Shown: positions 1 through 11,634 of the stretch, one piece after another | Layout of the letters: the number at the start of each line of letters is the position of its first letter | How positions within the stretch are numbered: position 1 is the first letter of the stretch | Source: Cryobacterium adonitolivorans | Lineage (GTDB): Bacteria > Actinomycetota > Actinomycetes > Actinomycetales > Microbacteriaceae | Length of the DNA: 64,000 nt | Direction of reading: 5' to 3' | Assembly: GCF_004402695.1 (NCBI RefSeq) | Contig: NZ_SOFL01000002.1 | Coordinates: forward strand, 188,956 to 252,955 | Made by a program: the position numbers and the translations under genes | The notes under the pieces: generated by a model | What the model was told of the DNA's origin: nothing | Seen by the model: only the letters and a program-made list of their open reading frames with translations | The model's database searches: none

Positions 1-441
1 CCGTTCTCCCGCATCCGGGTCGCCGAGATGCGCGCGATCACTCTCGCGCAGCTGGGCCGGATGGGCATCGACCTGCGTGACGTCGACCAACCCATCGGCA
101 CCCTGTCCGGCGGCGAGCGGCAGTCCGTCGCCATCGCCAGGGCCATCTACTTCGGCGCCAGGGTCGTCATCCTCGACGAGCCCACTTCGGCGCTCGGCGT
201 CAAACAGGCCGGTGTGGTGTTGCGCTATGTGGCGCAGGCCCGGGACCACGGCCTTGGCGTCGTCTTCGTCACCCACAACCCGCACCATGCGTACCCGGTT
301 GGGGACAGGTTCCTGGTGCTCAACCGGGGGGCCAGCCTGGGCGAGTTCGACCGGAAGGGCATCACCATCGACGAGCTGACCCGGCTGATGGCCGGCGGTG
401 CCGAACTGGACTCATTGGCCAGGGAGCTCGAGCGGGGCTGA
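1..441 (+). CDS. Sugar ABC transporter ATP-binding protein, C-terminal part (cut by window start)
   Basis: The frame is open from base 1, so the 5' end lies outside the window; 146 residues remain. Visible are the ABC signature LSGGERQ, a Walker B strand VVILDEP, the D-loop SALG and the H-loop histidine in VFVTHNPHH, all in order. The family hydrolyses ATP at the inner membrane to drive uptake. The sequence after the H-loop ([11 protein letters not shown]) resembles single-domain ATPases of ribose/fructose-type importers such as FrcA; the exact sugar is not readable. Its last 30 bases overlap the 3' end of the convergent hydrolase gene. Confidence 0.9.
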   Translation, partial: PFSRIRVAEMRAITLAQLGRMGIDLRDVDQPIGTLSGGERQSVAIARAIYFGARVVILDEPTSALGVKQAGVVLRYVAQARDHGLGVVFVTHNPHHAYPVGDRFLVLNRGASLGEFDRKGITIDELTRLMAGGAELDSLARELERG

Positions 442-1284
442 CCCCGGTTCAGGTCGACGGATCAGGCGTTCCGCCAAGAATTCAAGTGTGCGCTCAAGAG
501 CGGCCCGGGTGGGATGCCCTGGCTCGTCGACGAGGCTGACCGTGAGGACGCAGTGCGCCGATGACGCGATTCCAGCCGGGTTGCCCGGCGATGAATCGAT
601 CTCGATGCTCTCGAAACCGGCGCCGAACTCTGCGCGAAGGGTGTGAAATCGTTCGGGCGGGCAGCCGCGGTCGTCGGTGAATCGCAGCCCCAGAATACGA
701 AGCCCCGAGGGGCCGTCGGCGGTGCGCTCCCTGAGGGCGTCGATGTCCCGAGGCTCCAGCCCGAGCGAAGCTCGCCCGGAGGCTTTGAGGGGGAGCGGCA
801 GCGCCGGCTGGCTCATCACCGAGGCGAGCACCGCCGGTTCGAGCGCCGTGGCCAGGGCGAAGCCGCCGGTGAGGCACATTCCGATCACCCCGACCCCGGC
901 GCCGCCAACGGAGTCACCGTCATCCGTGCCCGCGCCGTCGGCCCACGCCTGGCGAACCAGCGCCCGCAGCCATCCCGTGGCGCCGGCTGGCTGCCTCGTG
1001 AGCCCACGGAACTCACGCGACACGCAGATGCGGCCGATCGTGCGCACCGTCGCGCCAGTGGTCGCCTCCGCACCCGGCGTACCGAACAGGCTCGGCAGGT
1101 GCACCGTGAAGCCGCGGTCAAGCAGACGGTGCGCCAGTTGTACCACGCCGGGATGGAGCCCGGGGATTTCGTGGATGAGCACCACGGCAGGCCCGCGTCC
1201 GGCCCTGAAAACCTGGTGCGAGTAACCACCGTGGCTGAGGGTCGACTCGGTGAAGCCCGCGAGCGCTGGAGGTGGCTGGGTCAT
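412..1284 (-). CDS. Dienelactone hydrolase family protein
   Basis: A 290-residue alpha/beta hydrolase. The nucleophile elbow reads GMCLTGG, with cysteine as nucleophile as in dienelactone hydrolases, and the N-terminal strand [13 protein letters not shown] fits the family. Known members hydrolyse dienelactones or related esters in the cytoplasm; the substrate here is unknown. I start at the ATG giving [10 protein letters not shown] because a TATCTT hexamer lies 7 nt upstream (leaderless pattern) and there is no Shine-Dalgarno. An upstream in-frame start at 1365 would add 27 arginine-rich residues unlike the family. It is divergent from the carboxymuconolactone-decarboxylase-like gene, which may belong to the same catabolic theme. 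Confidence 0.85.
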   Translation of the reverse strand: MTQPPPALAGFTESTLSHGGYSHQVFRAGRGPAVVLIHEIPGLHPGVVQLAHRLLDRGFTVHLPSLFGTPGAEATTGATVRTIGRICVSREFRGLTRQPAGATGWLRALVRQAWADGAGTDDGDSVGGAGVGVIGMCLTGGFALATALEPAVLASVMSQPALPLPLKASGRASLGLEPRDIDALRERTADGPSGLRILGLRFTDDRGCPPERFHTLRAEFGAGFESIEIDSSPGNPAGIASSAHCVLTVSLVDEPGHPTRAALERTLEFLAERLIRRPEPGSAPLELPGQ

Positions 1285-1291
1285 GGCATCG

Positions 1292-1297
1292 AAGATA
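1292..1297 (-). promoter_or_regulatory. Leaderless -10 hexamer (TATCTT) of the dienelactone hydrolase gene
   Basis: TATCTT on the minus strand ends 7 nt before the ATG at 1284, so transcription would begin at or next to the start codon. No Shine-Dalgarno is present. Confidence 0.45.
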
Positions 1298-1498
1298 GCC
1301 CACCCGACGGATGAGCCCAGCCGCGACCGCCTCATCCGTTTCGGACGATTCCGTGCCGGAGCCATCGGCCGGAGGGGGATTGATTGCTACCGTCTGCGGC
1401 GTGAGGCCGGAGTGCCGATGAGGTGCGCCTGCCGAACTCCGAAGAAACCGGAAACTCGAACACCAACGGGGCCCAGCCCCGGAAATGGAGCGATACCC

Positions 1499-1816
1499 AT
1501 GGCCACAGGAACAACCCCGGTACTGGATGTGGCGGCCGAGATCAACGCTGTCTCGCTGGCCCGCACCGACCTGGACCCGCGCACGCTGATGATCGCCCGC
1601 ATTGCGGCTTTGGTGGCCGTTGATGCGCCGGTCGGATCGTACTTCATGCATGTCGGACCGGCCGCCGAGGTGGGACTGACCGTTGAGGACGTCGAGGATG
1701 TTCTGGTCGCCGTTGCCCCGATCGTGGGCACTCCGCGATTGCTGTCATCGGCGCGCAAGATCGTGGAGGCCTTCGACCTCGCAATCCAACTCGACTCTGA
1801 GGGCGACACGCAGTAA
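1499..1816 (+). CDS. Carboxymuconolactone decarboxylase (CMD) family protein
   Basis: A 105-residue protein with the CMD helical pattern: RTLMIARIAALVAVDAP followed by VGLTVEDVEDVLVAVAPIVGTPR. The start is the ATG preceded by GGAG at 1487-1490, 8 nt away. It has no cysteine, so the CxxC pair of AhpD-type peroxidase members is absent and thiol peroxidase activity is unlikely. Family members act as small oligomeric enzymes or are of unknown role. It is divergent from the dienelactone hydrolase gene and followed 55 nt later by a lipoprotein gene on the same strand. Confidence 0.8.
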   Translation: MATGTTPVLDVAAEINAVSLARTDLDPRTLMIARIAALVAVDAPVGSYFMHVGPAAEVGLTVEDVEDVLVAVAPIVGTPRLLSSARKIVEAFDLAIQLDSEGDTQ

Positions 1817-1871
1817 CCACAGAGTCCGCACCAGCCGCAGTGAGCGGCAGATCCAGTGAGGAGCACCACCA

Positions 1872-2483
1872 GTGAAAAAGCCCATCGTGTTCATGGCCCT
1901 GCTGGTGCTCCTTGCCGGATGTGCGCCCGCGGACGGTACCGAGCCGTCACCGAGTAGTTCCCCGCCATCGGCCTCGTCAACGGCAACACCGTCGGACGGC
2001 CAGACGGCATCGCCGCCGACCGATGCGCAGGTCACCTGGGCCGGCAAAGTCTGCAGCGATATATCCACCCTGAAGACCGACGTTCAGGGGCTTGCGTCGG
2101 CAGCGGCCACAGGCGGTGATTCGGTGGGCACGGCCGTGTCCGGCCAAATGGACACGATCTCCGCCTCGGCTACCACGTTGGTCGACACCGTGATGTCGCC
2201 GCCGGAGAATCTCGGCGACGATCCGGAGCTCCTGTCGGTGCAGGACTCCATCGACACCGTCGACCAGTCCTTGAAGACCCTCCAGACCAGCGCCAGCGCG
2301 GTGGAGGGCACCAGCGGCGCCGCCCTCATCGATGCGCTGGCGACGCTCGTCGGAGACACCGGAACCGTGCTGTCCGACGTGGCGGCCACCGTGCAGACCA
2401 TCACAACGGCCACACAGGACACCTCAAGCACCCTCGGCCAGTCCTTCCGGGCTGCGCCTGAGTGCGCCGACCTCACCTCCTAG
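1872..2483 (+). CDS. Secreted lipoprotein of unknown function
   Basis: A 203-residue protein with a short signal peptide (MKKPIVFMALLVLLAGC) ending in the lipobox LLAGC, so it should be lipid-anchored outside the membrane. Serine/threonine/proline-rich linker at residues 23-55, then a helical domain with many small and polar residues and a heptad-like pattern. The only later cysteines are near VCSDIS and PECADLTS and could pair. Start is GTG with a GAGGAG Shine-Dalgarno about 7 nt upstream. I do not recognise the C-terminal domain. Confidence 0.8.
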   Translation: MKKPIVFMALLVLLAGCAPADGTEPSPSSSPPSASSTATPSDGQTASPPTDAQVTWAGKVCSDISTLKTDVQGLASAAATGGDSVGTAVSGQMDTISASATTLVDTVMSPPENLGDDPELLSVQDSIDTVDQSLKTLQTSASAVEGTSGAALIDALATLVGDTGTVLSDVAATVQTITTATQDTSSTLGQSFRAAPECADLTS

Positions 2484-2496
2484 GGGCCCCAGGGTT

Positions 2497-2557
2497 CGCG
2501 AACTGTGAGCTTTGCACCTAAGAATCGCGCATCGTGGTGCTTTTCTCACAGTTCGCG
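2497..2557. repeat. 61-bp palindromic intergenic element, copy 1
   Basis: Perfect 13-bp arms: CGCGAACTGTGAG at 2497-2509 and its complement at 2545-2557. Inside, GCACC (2514-2518) pairs with GGTGC (2536-2540). The reverse complement aligns end to end with the element at 17665-17725, so this is a dispersed repeat rather than a private terminator. There is no T-run after the stem. Confidence 0.8.
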
Positions 2558-2629
2558 GGATGTCGTAGGGAGACGCACACAGGGAAATATCAGGATGCCC
2601 CGGGAATGAAACGCGCGCTCAGACGTTGA

Positions 2630-2650
2630 CTTGAGTCGAGGTCACTCAAG
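2630..2650. promoter_or_regulatory. HAIR operator (HspR-type) of the clp gene
   Basis: CTTGAGT, seven bases, ACTCAAG: an exact match to the HspR-associated inverted repeat that controls dnaK and clpB in actinobacteria. A possible -35 TTGACT (2626-2631) overlaps its left edge, so a bound repressor would block transcription. It lies 41 nt before the clp start codon. Confidence 0.85.
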
Positions 2651-2680
2651 TCTTGGGTTTCCTCCTCGAACAGACTCCCC

Positions 2681-2687
2681 AGGAGGT
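2681..2687 (+). promoter_or_regulatory. Strong Shine-Dalgarno (AGGAGGT) that fixes the clp start
   Basis: AGGAGGT ends 4 nt before TTG at 2692. This sets translation at the TTG codon rather than at the ATG at 2653, which lies just after the HAIR box. Confidence 0.85.
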
Positions 2688-2691
2688 TTCC

Positions 2692-5262
<2,571 letters not shown>

Positions 5263-5273
5263 CCGCACATCAC

Positions 5274-5321
5274 AACGCCCCGACCGGAACCTGCTCACGC
5301 GGGTTCCGGCCGGGGCGTTTT
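5274..5321. terminator. Bidirectional rho-independent terminator between clp and glnN
   Basis: An 18-bp stem (5274-5291 with 5302-5319) with one mismatch, a 10-base loop and TTTT at the end on the plus strand; the complement starts with AA runs, so it can also serve the convergent glutamine synthetase gene. Confidence 0.9.
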
Positions 5322-5344
5322 GTGCGTTCGGCCTGCTCGTCGAG

Positions 5345-7537
5345 CTACAGGATGAAGAGCATCTCCTGGTACGTCGGCAGCGGCCAGAGGTCGTCGGCCA
5401 CGATGCCCTCCAGCACGTCGGCCGCCGCGCGCACCGCGGTCATGGCCGGCAGCAGGGCGTCCCTGGCATGCTCGGCCTCGGCCAAGGCGGTGTTCGCCAC
5501 AGCGGAGTGGCCGGTCTCGGCATCCAACGCATCCTTGAGCGCGGCCAGGGCGGTGCGCAGCCTGGCAATCGGAGTGCTCACTTCCAGGAGGGCGGCGATG
5601 TCGGCATCTCCGCCGGCGGCCTTGACGGCGCCGACGTTGATCGCGACCTCAGTCTGGTGCCGCAAGGAGGCCGGCAGGATCTGCGTCGAGCCGATCTCGA
5701 GGGTGAGGCGGGCCTCGACGCCGATGGTCAGCGCGTACTGCTCCAGGCCGATCTCGTAGCGGCTGTGCATCTCGCGGTGATTGAACACCCGGTACTTCTC
5801 GAACAACTCCAGGGCGGACTCCGTGATCAGTTCCGGCAGGGCGTCCAGCGTGGTCCGCAGGTTTGCCAGCCCCCGCTTCTCGGCCTCGACGGGCCAGGAG
5901 TCCGCGTAGCCGTCGCCGTTGAACACGATGGCGCCGTGCTCGGTGATGATCTGGGTCAGCAGGGCCTGCACGGCGGTGTCGAAGTCGGTGCCGTCCGCGA
6001 CGGCCGCCTCCAGGTCGGTGGCGATGTAGTCCAGCGACTCGGCCATGATCGTGTTGATGGTCACCATCGGGCCGCTGACGGTCTGCATCGAGCCCGGCGC
6101 GCGGAACTCGAACCGGTTGCCGGTGAAGGCGAACGGGCTGGTGCGGTTGCGGTCGCCCGGGTCGGTGGGCAGTTGCGGCAGCGTGTCGACGCCGATGACC
6201 ATGGTGCCCTTGTCCTTCGAGGAGGTCGCCGGGCCCTTGGCCAACTGCTCGAAGACATCCGCCAGCTGGTCGCCGAGGAAGATCGAGATGATCGCAGGCG
6301 GAGCCTCGTTGGCGCCGAGGCGGTGGTCATTGGTCGCCGAGGCGACCGACACCCGCAGCAGGCCGGCGTACTTGTGCACGGCGCGGATGACCGCGGCACA
6401 GAAGACCAGGAACTGGGCGTTGTCGTGCGGATTGTCGCCGGGGACCAGCAGGCTGCCGAGCTGGTTGTTGCCCAGCGAGAAGTTCACGTGCTTGCCGGAG
6501 CCGTTCACACCCTGGAACGGCTTCTCGTGGAAGAGGCACTCCATGCCGTGCTTCTTGGCGATGGTCTTGAACGTGGTCATCAGCAGCTGCTGGTGGTCGG
6601 CGGCGATATTGCCGCGTTCGAACATCGGCGCGATCTCAAACTGGCCGGGGGCCACCTCGTTGTGCCGGGTCTTGGCGGGGATGCCGAGCTTGAACAGCTC
6701 CCGCTCGGTGTCCATCATGAAGCCGAGCACCCGCTCGGGGATGGCGCCGAAGTAGTGGTCGTCGAATTCCTGGCCCTTGGGCGGCTTGGCGCCGAACAGG
6801 GTGCGGCCGGAGTTGAGCAGGTCGGGGCGGGCAAGGAAGAAGTGCCGGTCGACGAGGAAGTACTCCTGCTCCGGACCGCAGAACGACACCACCTTGGCTG
6901 GCTTGACGTGGCCGAAGAGGCGCAGGATGCGTTCGGCGTGTTCGCCCATCGCCTGCTGCGAGCGCAGCAGCGGCGTCTTGTGGTCGAGGGCCTCGCCGGT
7001 CATCGAGACGAAGACCGTGGGGATGCACAGGGTGTTGCCGTTCGGGTTCTCCAGAACGTAGGCGGGACTGGTGACGTCCCAGCCCGTGTAGCCGCGGGCT
7101 TCGAAGGTGTTGCGCAGGCCGCCGTTGGGGAAGCTGGACGCGTCGGGTTCGCCCTGCACGAGGGTCTTGCCGGCGAACTCGGCCAGCGCGGTGCCGTCGC
7201 CGACGGGTTCGAGGAAGCTGTCGTGCTTCTCGGCAGTGAGGCCGGTGAGCGGGTAGAACACGTGCGCGTAGTGCGACGCGCCCTTCTCCATCGCCCAGTC
7301 CTTCATGGCGGAGGCCACGGCGTCGGCGACCAGCGGGTCCAGCATGGCGCCGTGCTCGATGGTGGCCATGACCGACTTGTAGACGAGCTTCGGTAGCCGC
7401 TTCTGCATGACGACGCTGCTGAATACGTTCTCGCCGAAGATCTGGCCAGGGGTTTCGGCGTCGGTGAAGCTGACGGCCGGGGGCACATAGGCCTCGACGT
7501 CCCTGATCGCCTGCAGGCGCATGGCATTTCCACTCAT
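5345..7537 (-). CDS. glnN: Glutamine synthetase, type III
   Basis: A 730-residue enzyme, the length of GSIII and well above GSI/GSII (about 450). It makes glutamine from glutamate, ammonia and ATP in the cytoplasm. Seen: [12 protein letters not shown] (glutamate/metal-binding strand), [12 protein letters not shown], the long stretch around [18 protein letters not shown] (ATP/metal site) and [19 protein letters not shown] near the end of the catalytic domain. The start at MSGNAM is preceded by AAGAGG. It stands alone, without a PII or adenylylation gene nearby, as is usual for GSIII. Confidence 0.95.
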   Translation of the reverse strand: MSGNAMRLQAIRDVEAYVPPAVSFTDAETPGQIFGENVFSSVVMQKRLPKLVYKSVMATIEHGAMLDPLVADAVASAMKDWAMEKGASHYAHVFYPLTGLTAEKHDSFLEPVGDGTALAEFAGKTLVQGEPDASSFPNGGLRNTFEARGYTGWDVTSPAYVLENPNGNTLCIPTVFVSMTGEALDHKTPLLRSQQAMGEHAERILRLFGHVKPAKVVSFCGPEQEYFLVDRHFFLARPDLLNSGRTLFGAKPPKGQEFDDHYFGAIPERVLGFMMDTERELFKLGIPAKTRHNEVAPGQFEIAPMFERGNIAADHQQLLMTTFKTIAKKHGMECLFHEKPFQGVNGSGKHVNFSLGNNQLGSLLVPGDNPHDNAQFLVFCAAVIRAVHKYAGLLRVSVASATNDHRLGANEAPPAIISIFLGDQLADVFEQLAKGPATSSKDKGTMVIGVDTLPQLPTDPGDRNRTSPFAFTGNRFEFRAPGSMQTVSGPMVTINTIMAESLDYIATDLEAAVADGTDFDTAVQALLTQIITEHGAIVFNGDGYADSWPVEAEKRGLANLRTTLDALPELITESALELFEKYRVFNHREMHSRYEIGLEQYALTIGVEARLTLEIGSTQILPASLRHQTEVAINVGAVKAAGGDADIAALLEVSTPIARLRTALAALKDALDAETGHSAVANTALAEAEHARDALLPAMTAVRAAADVLEGIVADDLWPLPTYQEMLFIL

Positions 7538-7676
7538 ATTTACCTCTTCATTCGGGCTCTTTCCGCGACTAGGTGCGGAATCCGGTGTCCCAAATCTAGG
7601 GAGCCCGTGTGCCGGTGACATTTCGGCCGCGTGACGGATTCGGTTTCCTGGCGCTCCCGGTTGGGGGTCGAAACCC

Positions 7677-7695
7677 AGCCGCACTGTCAGCGGCT
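7677..7695. repeat. Short inverted repeat upstream of the HelR-like helicase
   Basis: AGCCGC (7677-7682), seven bases, GCGGCT (7690-7695). It lies 32 nt before the helicase start and just before TAAACT, so it could be an operator. Nothing else supports this. Confidence 0.3.
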
Positions 7696-7726
7696 AAACT
7701 GGTCGTTTGATTTGAGGGGTGTATGA

Positions 7727-9967
7727 GTGGTTGATCAGGAGCTCGCGCGCGAACAGGACTATGTCGCCACGCTGTACGCGCGCCTCGATGCGCTGCAGCG
7801 GGAGGCCGAGGCCCAGCTGAAGGCCGTGCGGATGCTCGACGTCGGCGGAAACCACCAGTCCCGTTCCGAGCGGGACACCTTCGCGCGCACCTACGAGGAC
7901 CGCATCGTGCAGCTGCGCGAGGTCGACGACCGCCTCGCCTTCGGCCGGCTGGAGACTGCCCCCGAAGAAGACGGCGAACCCGTCTACCGGTATATCGGCC
8001 GGGTGGGCCTGCGCGACGAGAATCTGCAGCCGATCCTGCTCGACTGGCGGGTGCCTCAGGCCAGCGCCTTCTACCAGGCCACCGCCGCGACGCCCCTCGG
8101 CGCCCGGGCCCGCCGGCACCTGCTCTCCAGCGGCCGCCGCATCATCCGCATCGAAGACGAGATCCTGGATGCCGCGCTGCTGGAGGGCGACACCGCCAAC
8201 CTGCACCAGGGGGAGGGGGCGCTGCTCTCCGCGCTCACCGCCCAGCGCACCGGGCACATGTCCGACATCGTCTCGACGATCCAGGCCGAACAGGACCGCA
8301 TCATCCGGTCCGAGCTGAACGGCGTGCTCGTCGTGCAGGGCGGCCCCGGCACCGGCAAGACCGCCGTGGCGCTGCACCGCGCCGCCTACCTGCTCTACAC
8401 GCACCGCGACAGGCTGCAGAACGCCGGCGTGCTCATCGTGGGGCCGTCCACCTCGTTCCTGCAGTACATCGAGGCGGTGCTGCCGTCGCTGGGCGAGACC
8501 GGGGTGGTGCTCGCCTCGGTGGGCCAGCTGTTCCCCGGCGTCGAGGCCGGCCACGAAGACGCACCCGCCACCGCCGCGCTCAAGGGCCAGACGTTCATGG
8601 CCGACCTCATCGCGCGGGCCGTGAAGTCCCGGCAGAAGGTGCCGGCTAAAGCCCAAAAGCTGCTCGTGAACGGCGACACCCTGGTGCTCAAGCCCCAGCT
8701 GATCGAGGCCGCCATCCACCGAGCCCGCTCCGGCGGCAAGCCGCACAACGAGGCCCGCGTCACCTTCGTCAAGCACGCCCTCATCGCGCTGGCCCGCGAA
8801 TGGCTCGAGCAGCTGAAGAAGCAGGGCCGGTCGATGGACGACACCGACCTGCCGATGCTGCGCGAAGACCTCCGCCTGGCCGACGACGTGCGCGTGGCCC
8901 TGAACACCGCGTGGCTGCCGCTCACCCCGCAGAAGCTCGTGCAGGACCTCTATGCCCGGCCGCAGTGGCTCGAAGAGCTGACGCCGCGCTGGCGTGCCGC
9001 GCAGCGCGCCCTGCTGTACCGGCCGCGCCAGGCCGAGTTCACGATCGCCGACGTCCCGCTGCTCGACGAGGCCGCCGAGCACCTTGGCGAGTACAGCGCC
9101 GTCGACGCGGCGCAGAAGCGCGAGGCCAAGGAACAGCGCAAGCGCGACATCGAGAACGCCGAGCTGGCGATCGCGAACATGGATGTGAAGGGGCTCGTGA
9201 ACGCGAAGGCCCTCGCCGACAACTTCGCCGAACTCGGCGACCGGGCCACGACCGCCGAACGCGCGGCCCTGGATCGCAGCTGGACCTACGGCCACGTGAT
9301 TGTGGACGAGGCGCAGGAACTCTCGCCCATGCAGTGGCGGCTGCTGATGCGCCGCGGCCCGCGCCGGTCGTTCACCATCGTCGGCGACATCGCCCAGGCC
9401 GCCGCGGCTGCCGCGGCGAGCAGCTGGCGGGAAGCCCTCGCGCCCGTGCTCGAGGCCTCGTTCGAGGCCGACCGCTGGCGCCTCGAAGAGCTCACGGTGA
9501 ACTACCGCACCCCGAGCCAGATCGCCGCGGCTGCCGAGAAGATGGCGGTGGCGCACGGCCTGCCGATCACGGCGTCCCGCACGGTGCGCGCCAGTGACTG
9601 GCCGGTCGAGATCGTGGGGGATGCCGTCAATGCCCTCCGGCGCGAGCGTGCCCTGGGCGTTGGCGGCACCGTGGCGGTGATCGTGGTGGAGGAGCACATC
9701 GATGCCCTCGCCAAGGAGCTTCACGCCGAGTTCGGCGACATCGTCGGACGCGGGGCGCTCGGCCTGCTGCGTGAGGTGGCGTTGCTCACCCCGCAGGACT
9801 CCAAGGGCCTCGAGTTCGACGCCGTCATCGTCGTCGACCCCACCGCCATTCTGGCCGCCTCCGAACGCGGCGCCGGAGCGCTCTACGTGGCGATGACCCG
9901 CGCCACGCAGCGCCTGTACCTCGTGAGTGACGGCCCGCTGCCCACCGGGCTGGGCGACCTGCCCTAG
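7727..9967 (+). CDS. HelD/HelR-like UvrD-family helicase (RNA polymerase recycling ATPase)
   Basis: A 746-residue superfamily 1 protein. An N-terminal coiled coil (residues 1-60, EQDYVATLYARLDALQREAE) precedes a Walker A GGPGTGKTA (about 205), the DEAQ-type motif (VIVDEAQELSPMQWRLL, about 525) and C-terminal motifs ending YVAMTRATQRLYLV. This arrangement (coiled-coil arm plus interrupted helicase core) is that of HelD/HelR, which remove stalled RNA polymerase and in some actinobacteria give rifamycin tolerance. GTG start with GAGGGG 7 nt upstream. The alternative, a general DNA helicase IV-like protein, is less likely because of the arm. Confidence 0.85.
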   Translation: MVDQELAREQDYVATLYARLDALQREAEAQLKAVRMLDVGGNHQSRSERDTFARTYEDRIVQLREVDDRLAFGRLETAPEEDGEPVYRYIGRVGLRDENLQPILLDWRVPQASAFYQATAATPLGARARRHLLSSGRRIIRIEDEILDAALLEGDTANLHQGEGALLSALTAQRTGHMSDIVSTIQAEQDRIIRSELNGVLVVQGGPGTGKTAVALHRAAYLLYTHRDRLQNAGVLIVGPSTSFLQYIEAVLPSLGETGVVLASVGQLFPGVEAGHEDAPATAALKGQTFMADLIARAVKSRQKVPAKAQKLLVNGDTLVLKPQLIEAAIHRARSGGKPHNEARVTFVKHALIALAREWLEQLKKQGRSMDDTDLPMLREDLRLADDVRVALNTAWLPLTPQKLVQDLYARPQWLEELTPRWRAAQRALLYRPRQAEFTIADVPLLDEAAEHLGEYSAVDAAQKREAKEQRKRDIENAELAIANMDVKGLVNAKALADNFAELGDRATTAERAALDRSWTYGHVIVDEAQELSPMQWRLLMRRGPRRSFTIVGDIAQAAAAAAASSWREALAPVLEASFEADRWRLEELTVNYRTPSQIAAAAEKMAVAHGLPITASRTVRASDWPVEIVGDAVNALRRERALGVGGTVAVIVVEEHIDALAKELHAEFGDIVGRGALGLLREVALLTPQDSKGLEFDAVIVVDPTAILAASERGAGALYVAMTRATQRLYLVSDGPLPTGLGDLP

Positions 9968-10084
9968 CTTTCGGGCGCCGACGTGCGTCACCGACTTCGG
10001 GCAAACATCCGCTTCGCGCCCGCTGAAGGGGGTCTGTGCGGCAAGTCGGCGGAGCCGGACGCGACTGGCAGCGGCGGGCGTGCG

Positions 10085-10653
10085 TCAGGGCGCGGGCGGT
10101 CGCAGCGCCCGGATGGTCGCGAGCAGCGCTTCGGCGTGGACGGATGCAGGTTTGGCGGATGCGGAGCTGACGGATGCGGAGCTGACGGATGCCGGGCTGC
10201 GGATCGCCTGGATGGAGGCGCCCTGGATCAGCGCGACAACGGCGGCCGCGATGTCGTCGCCCGAGACGCTTCCCGCGGCGTCGCCAGGGGCTCCGGCCGT
10301 GCCGGCCACCTCGCGGCAGACCGGCAGGAACGCCTCGAGGTACCGGCCGAAGGAGGCCTCGATGCGGTCGCGGAAGAGGCCGTCGCGGCGGGAGAAGTAG
10401 AAAGCGAAGAGCAACTCGACGCCCGCGTGGTACTCGGCCAGGCGTTCGAGCTCGACCCGGATCATCCGCTCGAGACGGTCCCACGGTGCCAGGGCGGCCA
10501 GGCCGGGAAGAACACCAGGCCGGGGGAGATACCCGCGGCGGTGGCGACGCGTCGTGCGGTGACGGCATCGAGGCCGTCGGTGAGGGCGATCTGATACGCG
10601 GCAGCCAGGATGGCGTCGCAGCGTTCCTGCTCGGGTCGCTTGGGTCCGCCCAC
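10085..10653 (-). pseudogene. TetR family regulator, broken by a deletion/frameshift after the HTH
   Basis: The first 48 codons encode a TetR helix-turn-helix (ILAAAYQIALTDGLDAVTAR, then VATAAGISPGLVFF). The C-terminal ligand domain (WDRLERMIRVELERLAEYHA, then FRDRIEASFGRYLEAFLPV) continues in another frame from about 10515. The residues that normally follow ISPGLVFF (helix 4, of the H-F-G-S-K-x-x-L type) are missing, so a small deletion with frameshift near 10510-10520 is more likely than a single-base slip. It lies 3 nt after the DoxX-like gene and was probably its co-transcribed regulator. Confidence 0.75.
10141..10200. repeat. Four tandem 15-bp units in the tail of the broken TetR gene
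   Basis: Four consecutive 15-mers beginning CGGATGC (10141, 10156, 10171, 10186); units two and three are identical (CGGATGCGGAGCTGA). In the protein frame they give a repeated SASVS-like stretch near the C-terminus. Confidence 0.75.
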
Positions 10654-10656
10654 AGG

Positions 10657-11124
10657 TCAGCCGTTCCGCTCGGCGCGGCCGGTGCGCCGCGCGGCGCGGG
10701 ACTCGCGCCACGCCATCCAGGCGCCCGTGGACCAGAGCGCCCAGAGCACCAGTACGGGCTGGAACAGCAGCCGGATGGCGCGGGCGAGGTCGGTGTTCAG
10801 CCCGAATGAGTCGGTCTGGGTGACCAGCTGAGAGATGTTGCCGGGGAAGATCGCAACGAAGAAGGCGGCCACGATCCAGCCGACCTGCACGCGGTACCGT
10901 CCCAGCGCGAGCAACGCCGCACCGAGGATGATCTCGACGATGCCCGAGGCCACGACCACGACGTCGCCCCCGAGCGGCAGCCAGGTGGGCACCTGGGCCA
11001 GGAACGCCTCACGGTTGACGGTGAGGTGGCTGAGGCCGGCCAGCAGGAGGAAGGCGCCGAGTATCAGCCGGAAGACGGTGCGGAGAACGGTGGTGCGAGT
11101 CTTCTGCGGGGCGAAGAGGGTCAT
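10657..11124 (-). CDS. DoxX-like integral membrane protein
   Basis: A 155-residue protein with four predicted membrane helices: LILGAFLLLAGLSHL, VVVVASGIVEIILGAALLAL, VGWIVAAFFVAIFPGNISQL and the segment ending LVLWALW. The pattern (AGLSHL, then a V-P-x-W-L-P loop, then VEIILG, then FPGN) is that of the DoxX-like membrane family, whose biochemical role is mostly unclear. I take the ATG giving MTLFAPQ; TAAGTT lies 7 nt upstream. A TTG at 11133 would add three residues. It precedes the broken TetR gene by 3 nt in one transcription unit. Confidence 0.75.
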   Translation of the reverse strand: MTLFAPQKTRTTVLRTVFRLILGAFLLLAGLSHLTVNREAFLAQVPTWLPLGGDVVVVASGIVEIILGAALLALGRYRVQVGWIVAAFFVAIFPGNISQLVTQTDSFGLNTDLARAIRLLFQPVLVLWALWSTGAWMAWRESRAARRTGRAERNG

Positions 11125-11131
11125 GCCGTCC

Positions 11132-11137
11132 AACTTA
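11132..11137 (-). promoter_or_regulatory. Leaderless -10 hexamer (TAAGTT) of the DoxX-like gene
   Basis: TAAGTT on the minus strand ends 7 nt before the ATG at 11124; no Shine-Dalgarno is seen. Confidence 0.4.
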
Positions 11138-11165
11138 CATTGAGCACCGGGTCAATGAACTGTGG

Positions 11166-11483
11166 TCACGGCGCGGTCGCGGCCACCAGCTCGGCCACCT
11201 CCGAGTCGGTGCGCGCTTCGAACACGCCCCACATCATGTGGGTCGGCCCACTACCGTCGCTGCCGGCCCTGGCGGGGCGGCTGATCCACCGGTTGGCGGA
11301 CGCCGCCGCGCCCAGCGCGGCGAGGGACGGAGCGATGGAGGTCTTTCGCAGAGTGCCCGCCACGACACTGCCGTCGTTGCTGAGGCGCCACCCGCGGCTC
11401 GCGGCCAGCACCTGGCCCACCTCTTCGTCGGTCAGCCAGCGGGAAAAGCTCCGACCGGGCGGGTCGATTCTGGTCAGCTTCAT
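11166..11483 (-). CDS. Conserved-looking small protein of unknown function
   Basis: A 105-residue basic protein (MKLTRIDPPGRSFSRWLTDE), mixed helix and strand, no signal peptide, no membrane segment and no cysteine. The stretch LTDEEVGQVLAASRGWRLSND looks like a helix followed by a strand. I do not recognise a family. The ATG has a TAGTGT hexamer 6 nt upstream, the leaderless arrangement used by several neighbours, which supports this as a real gene. Confidence 0.6.
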   Translation of the reverse strand: MKLTRIDPPGRSFSRWLTDEEVGQVLAASRGWRLSNDGSVVAGTLRKTSIAPSLAALGAAASANRWISRPARAGSDGSGPTHMMWGVFEARTDSEVAELVAATAP

Positions 11484-11489
11484 GAGACA

Positions 11490-11495
11490 ACACTA
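11490..11495 (-). promoter_or_regulatory. Leaderless -10 hexamer (TAGTGT)
   Basis: TAGTGT on the minus strand ends 6 nt before the ATG at 11483. Confidence 0.5.
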
Positions 11496-11634
11496 ATCTC
11501 GCCATCGCACTGTACTCAGGCCGGGACCAGGGCGAGTTCGGCCTAGGGTGGCGGCGTGCGGAACACACCGGCCCGGACCTACGCGGCAGCCCAAGTTCGC
11601 GAGACCGAAGCTTAGTCCGTCGACGTGACCGTGG

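Noticed and set aside
2497..2557. 61-bp palindrome considered as a rho-independent terminator of the lipoprotein gene
   Set aside because: No T-run follows on either strand, and a second copy occurs after an unrelated gene, so a dispersed element is the better reading.
5468..7396. Plus-strand open frame opposite glutamine synthetase
   Set aside because: Low-complexity Gly/Val/His product, antisense to a well-supported gene.
7694..9991. Minus-strand open frame of 765 codons opposite the HelR-like helicase
   Set aside because: Antisense shadow with no recognisable domain.
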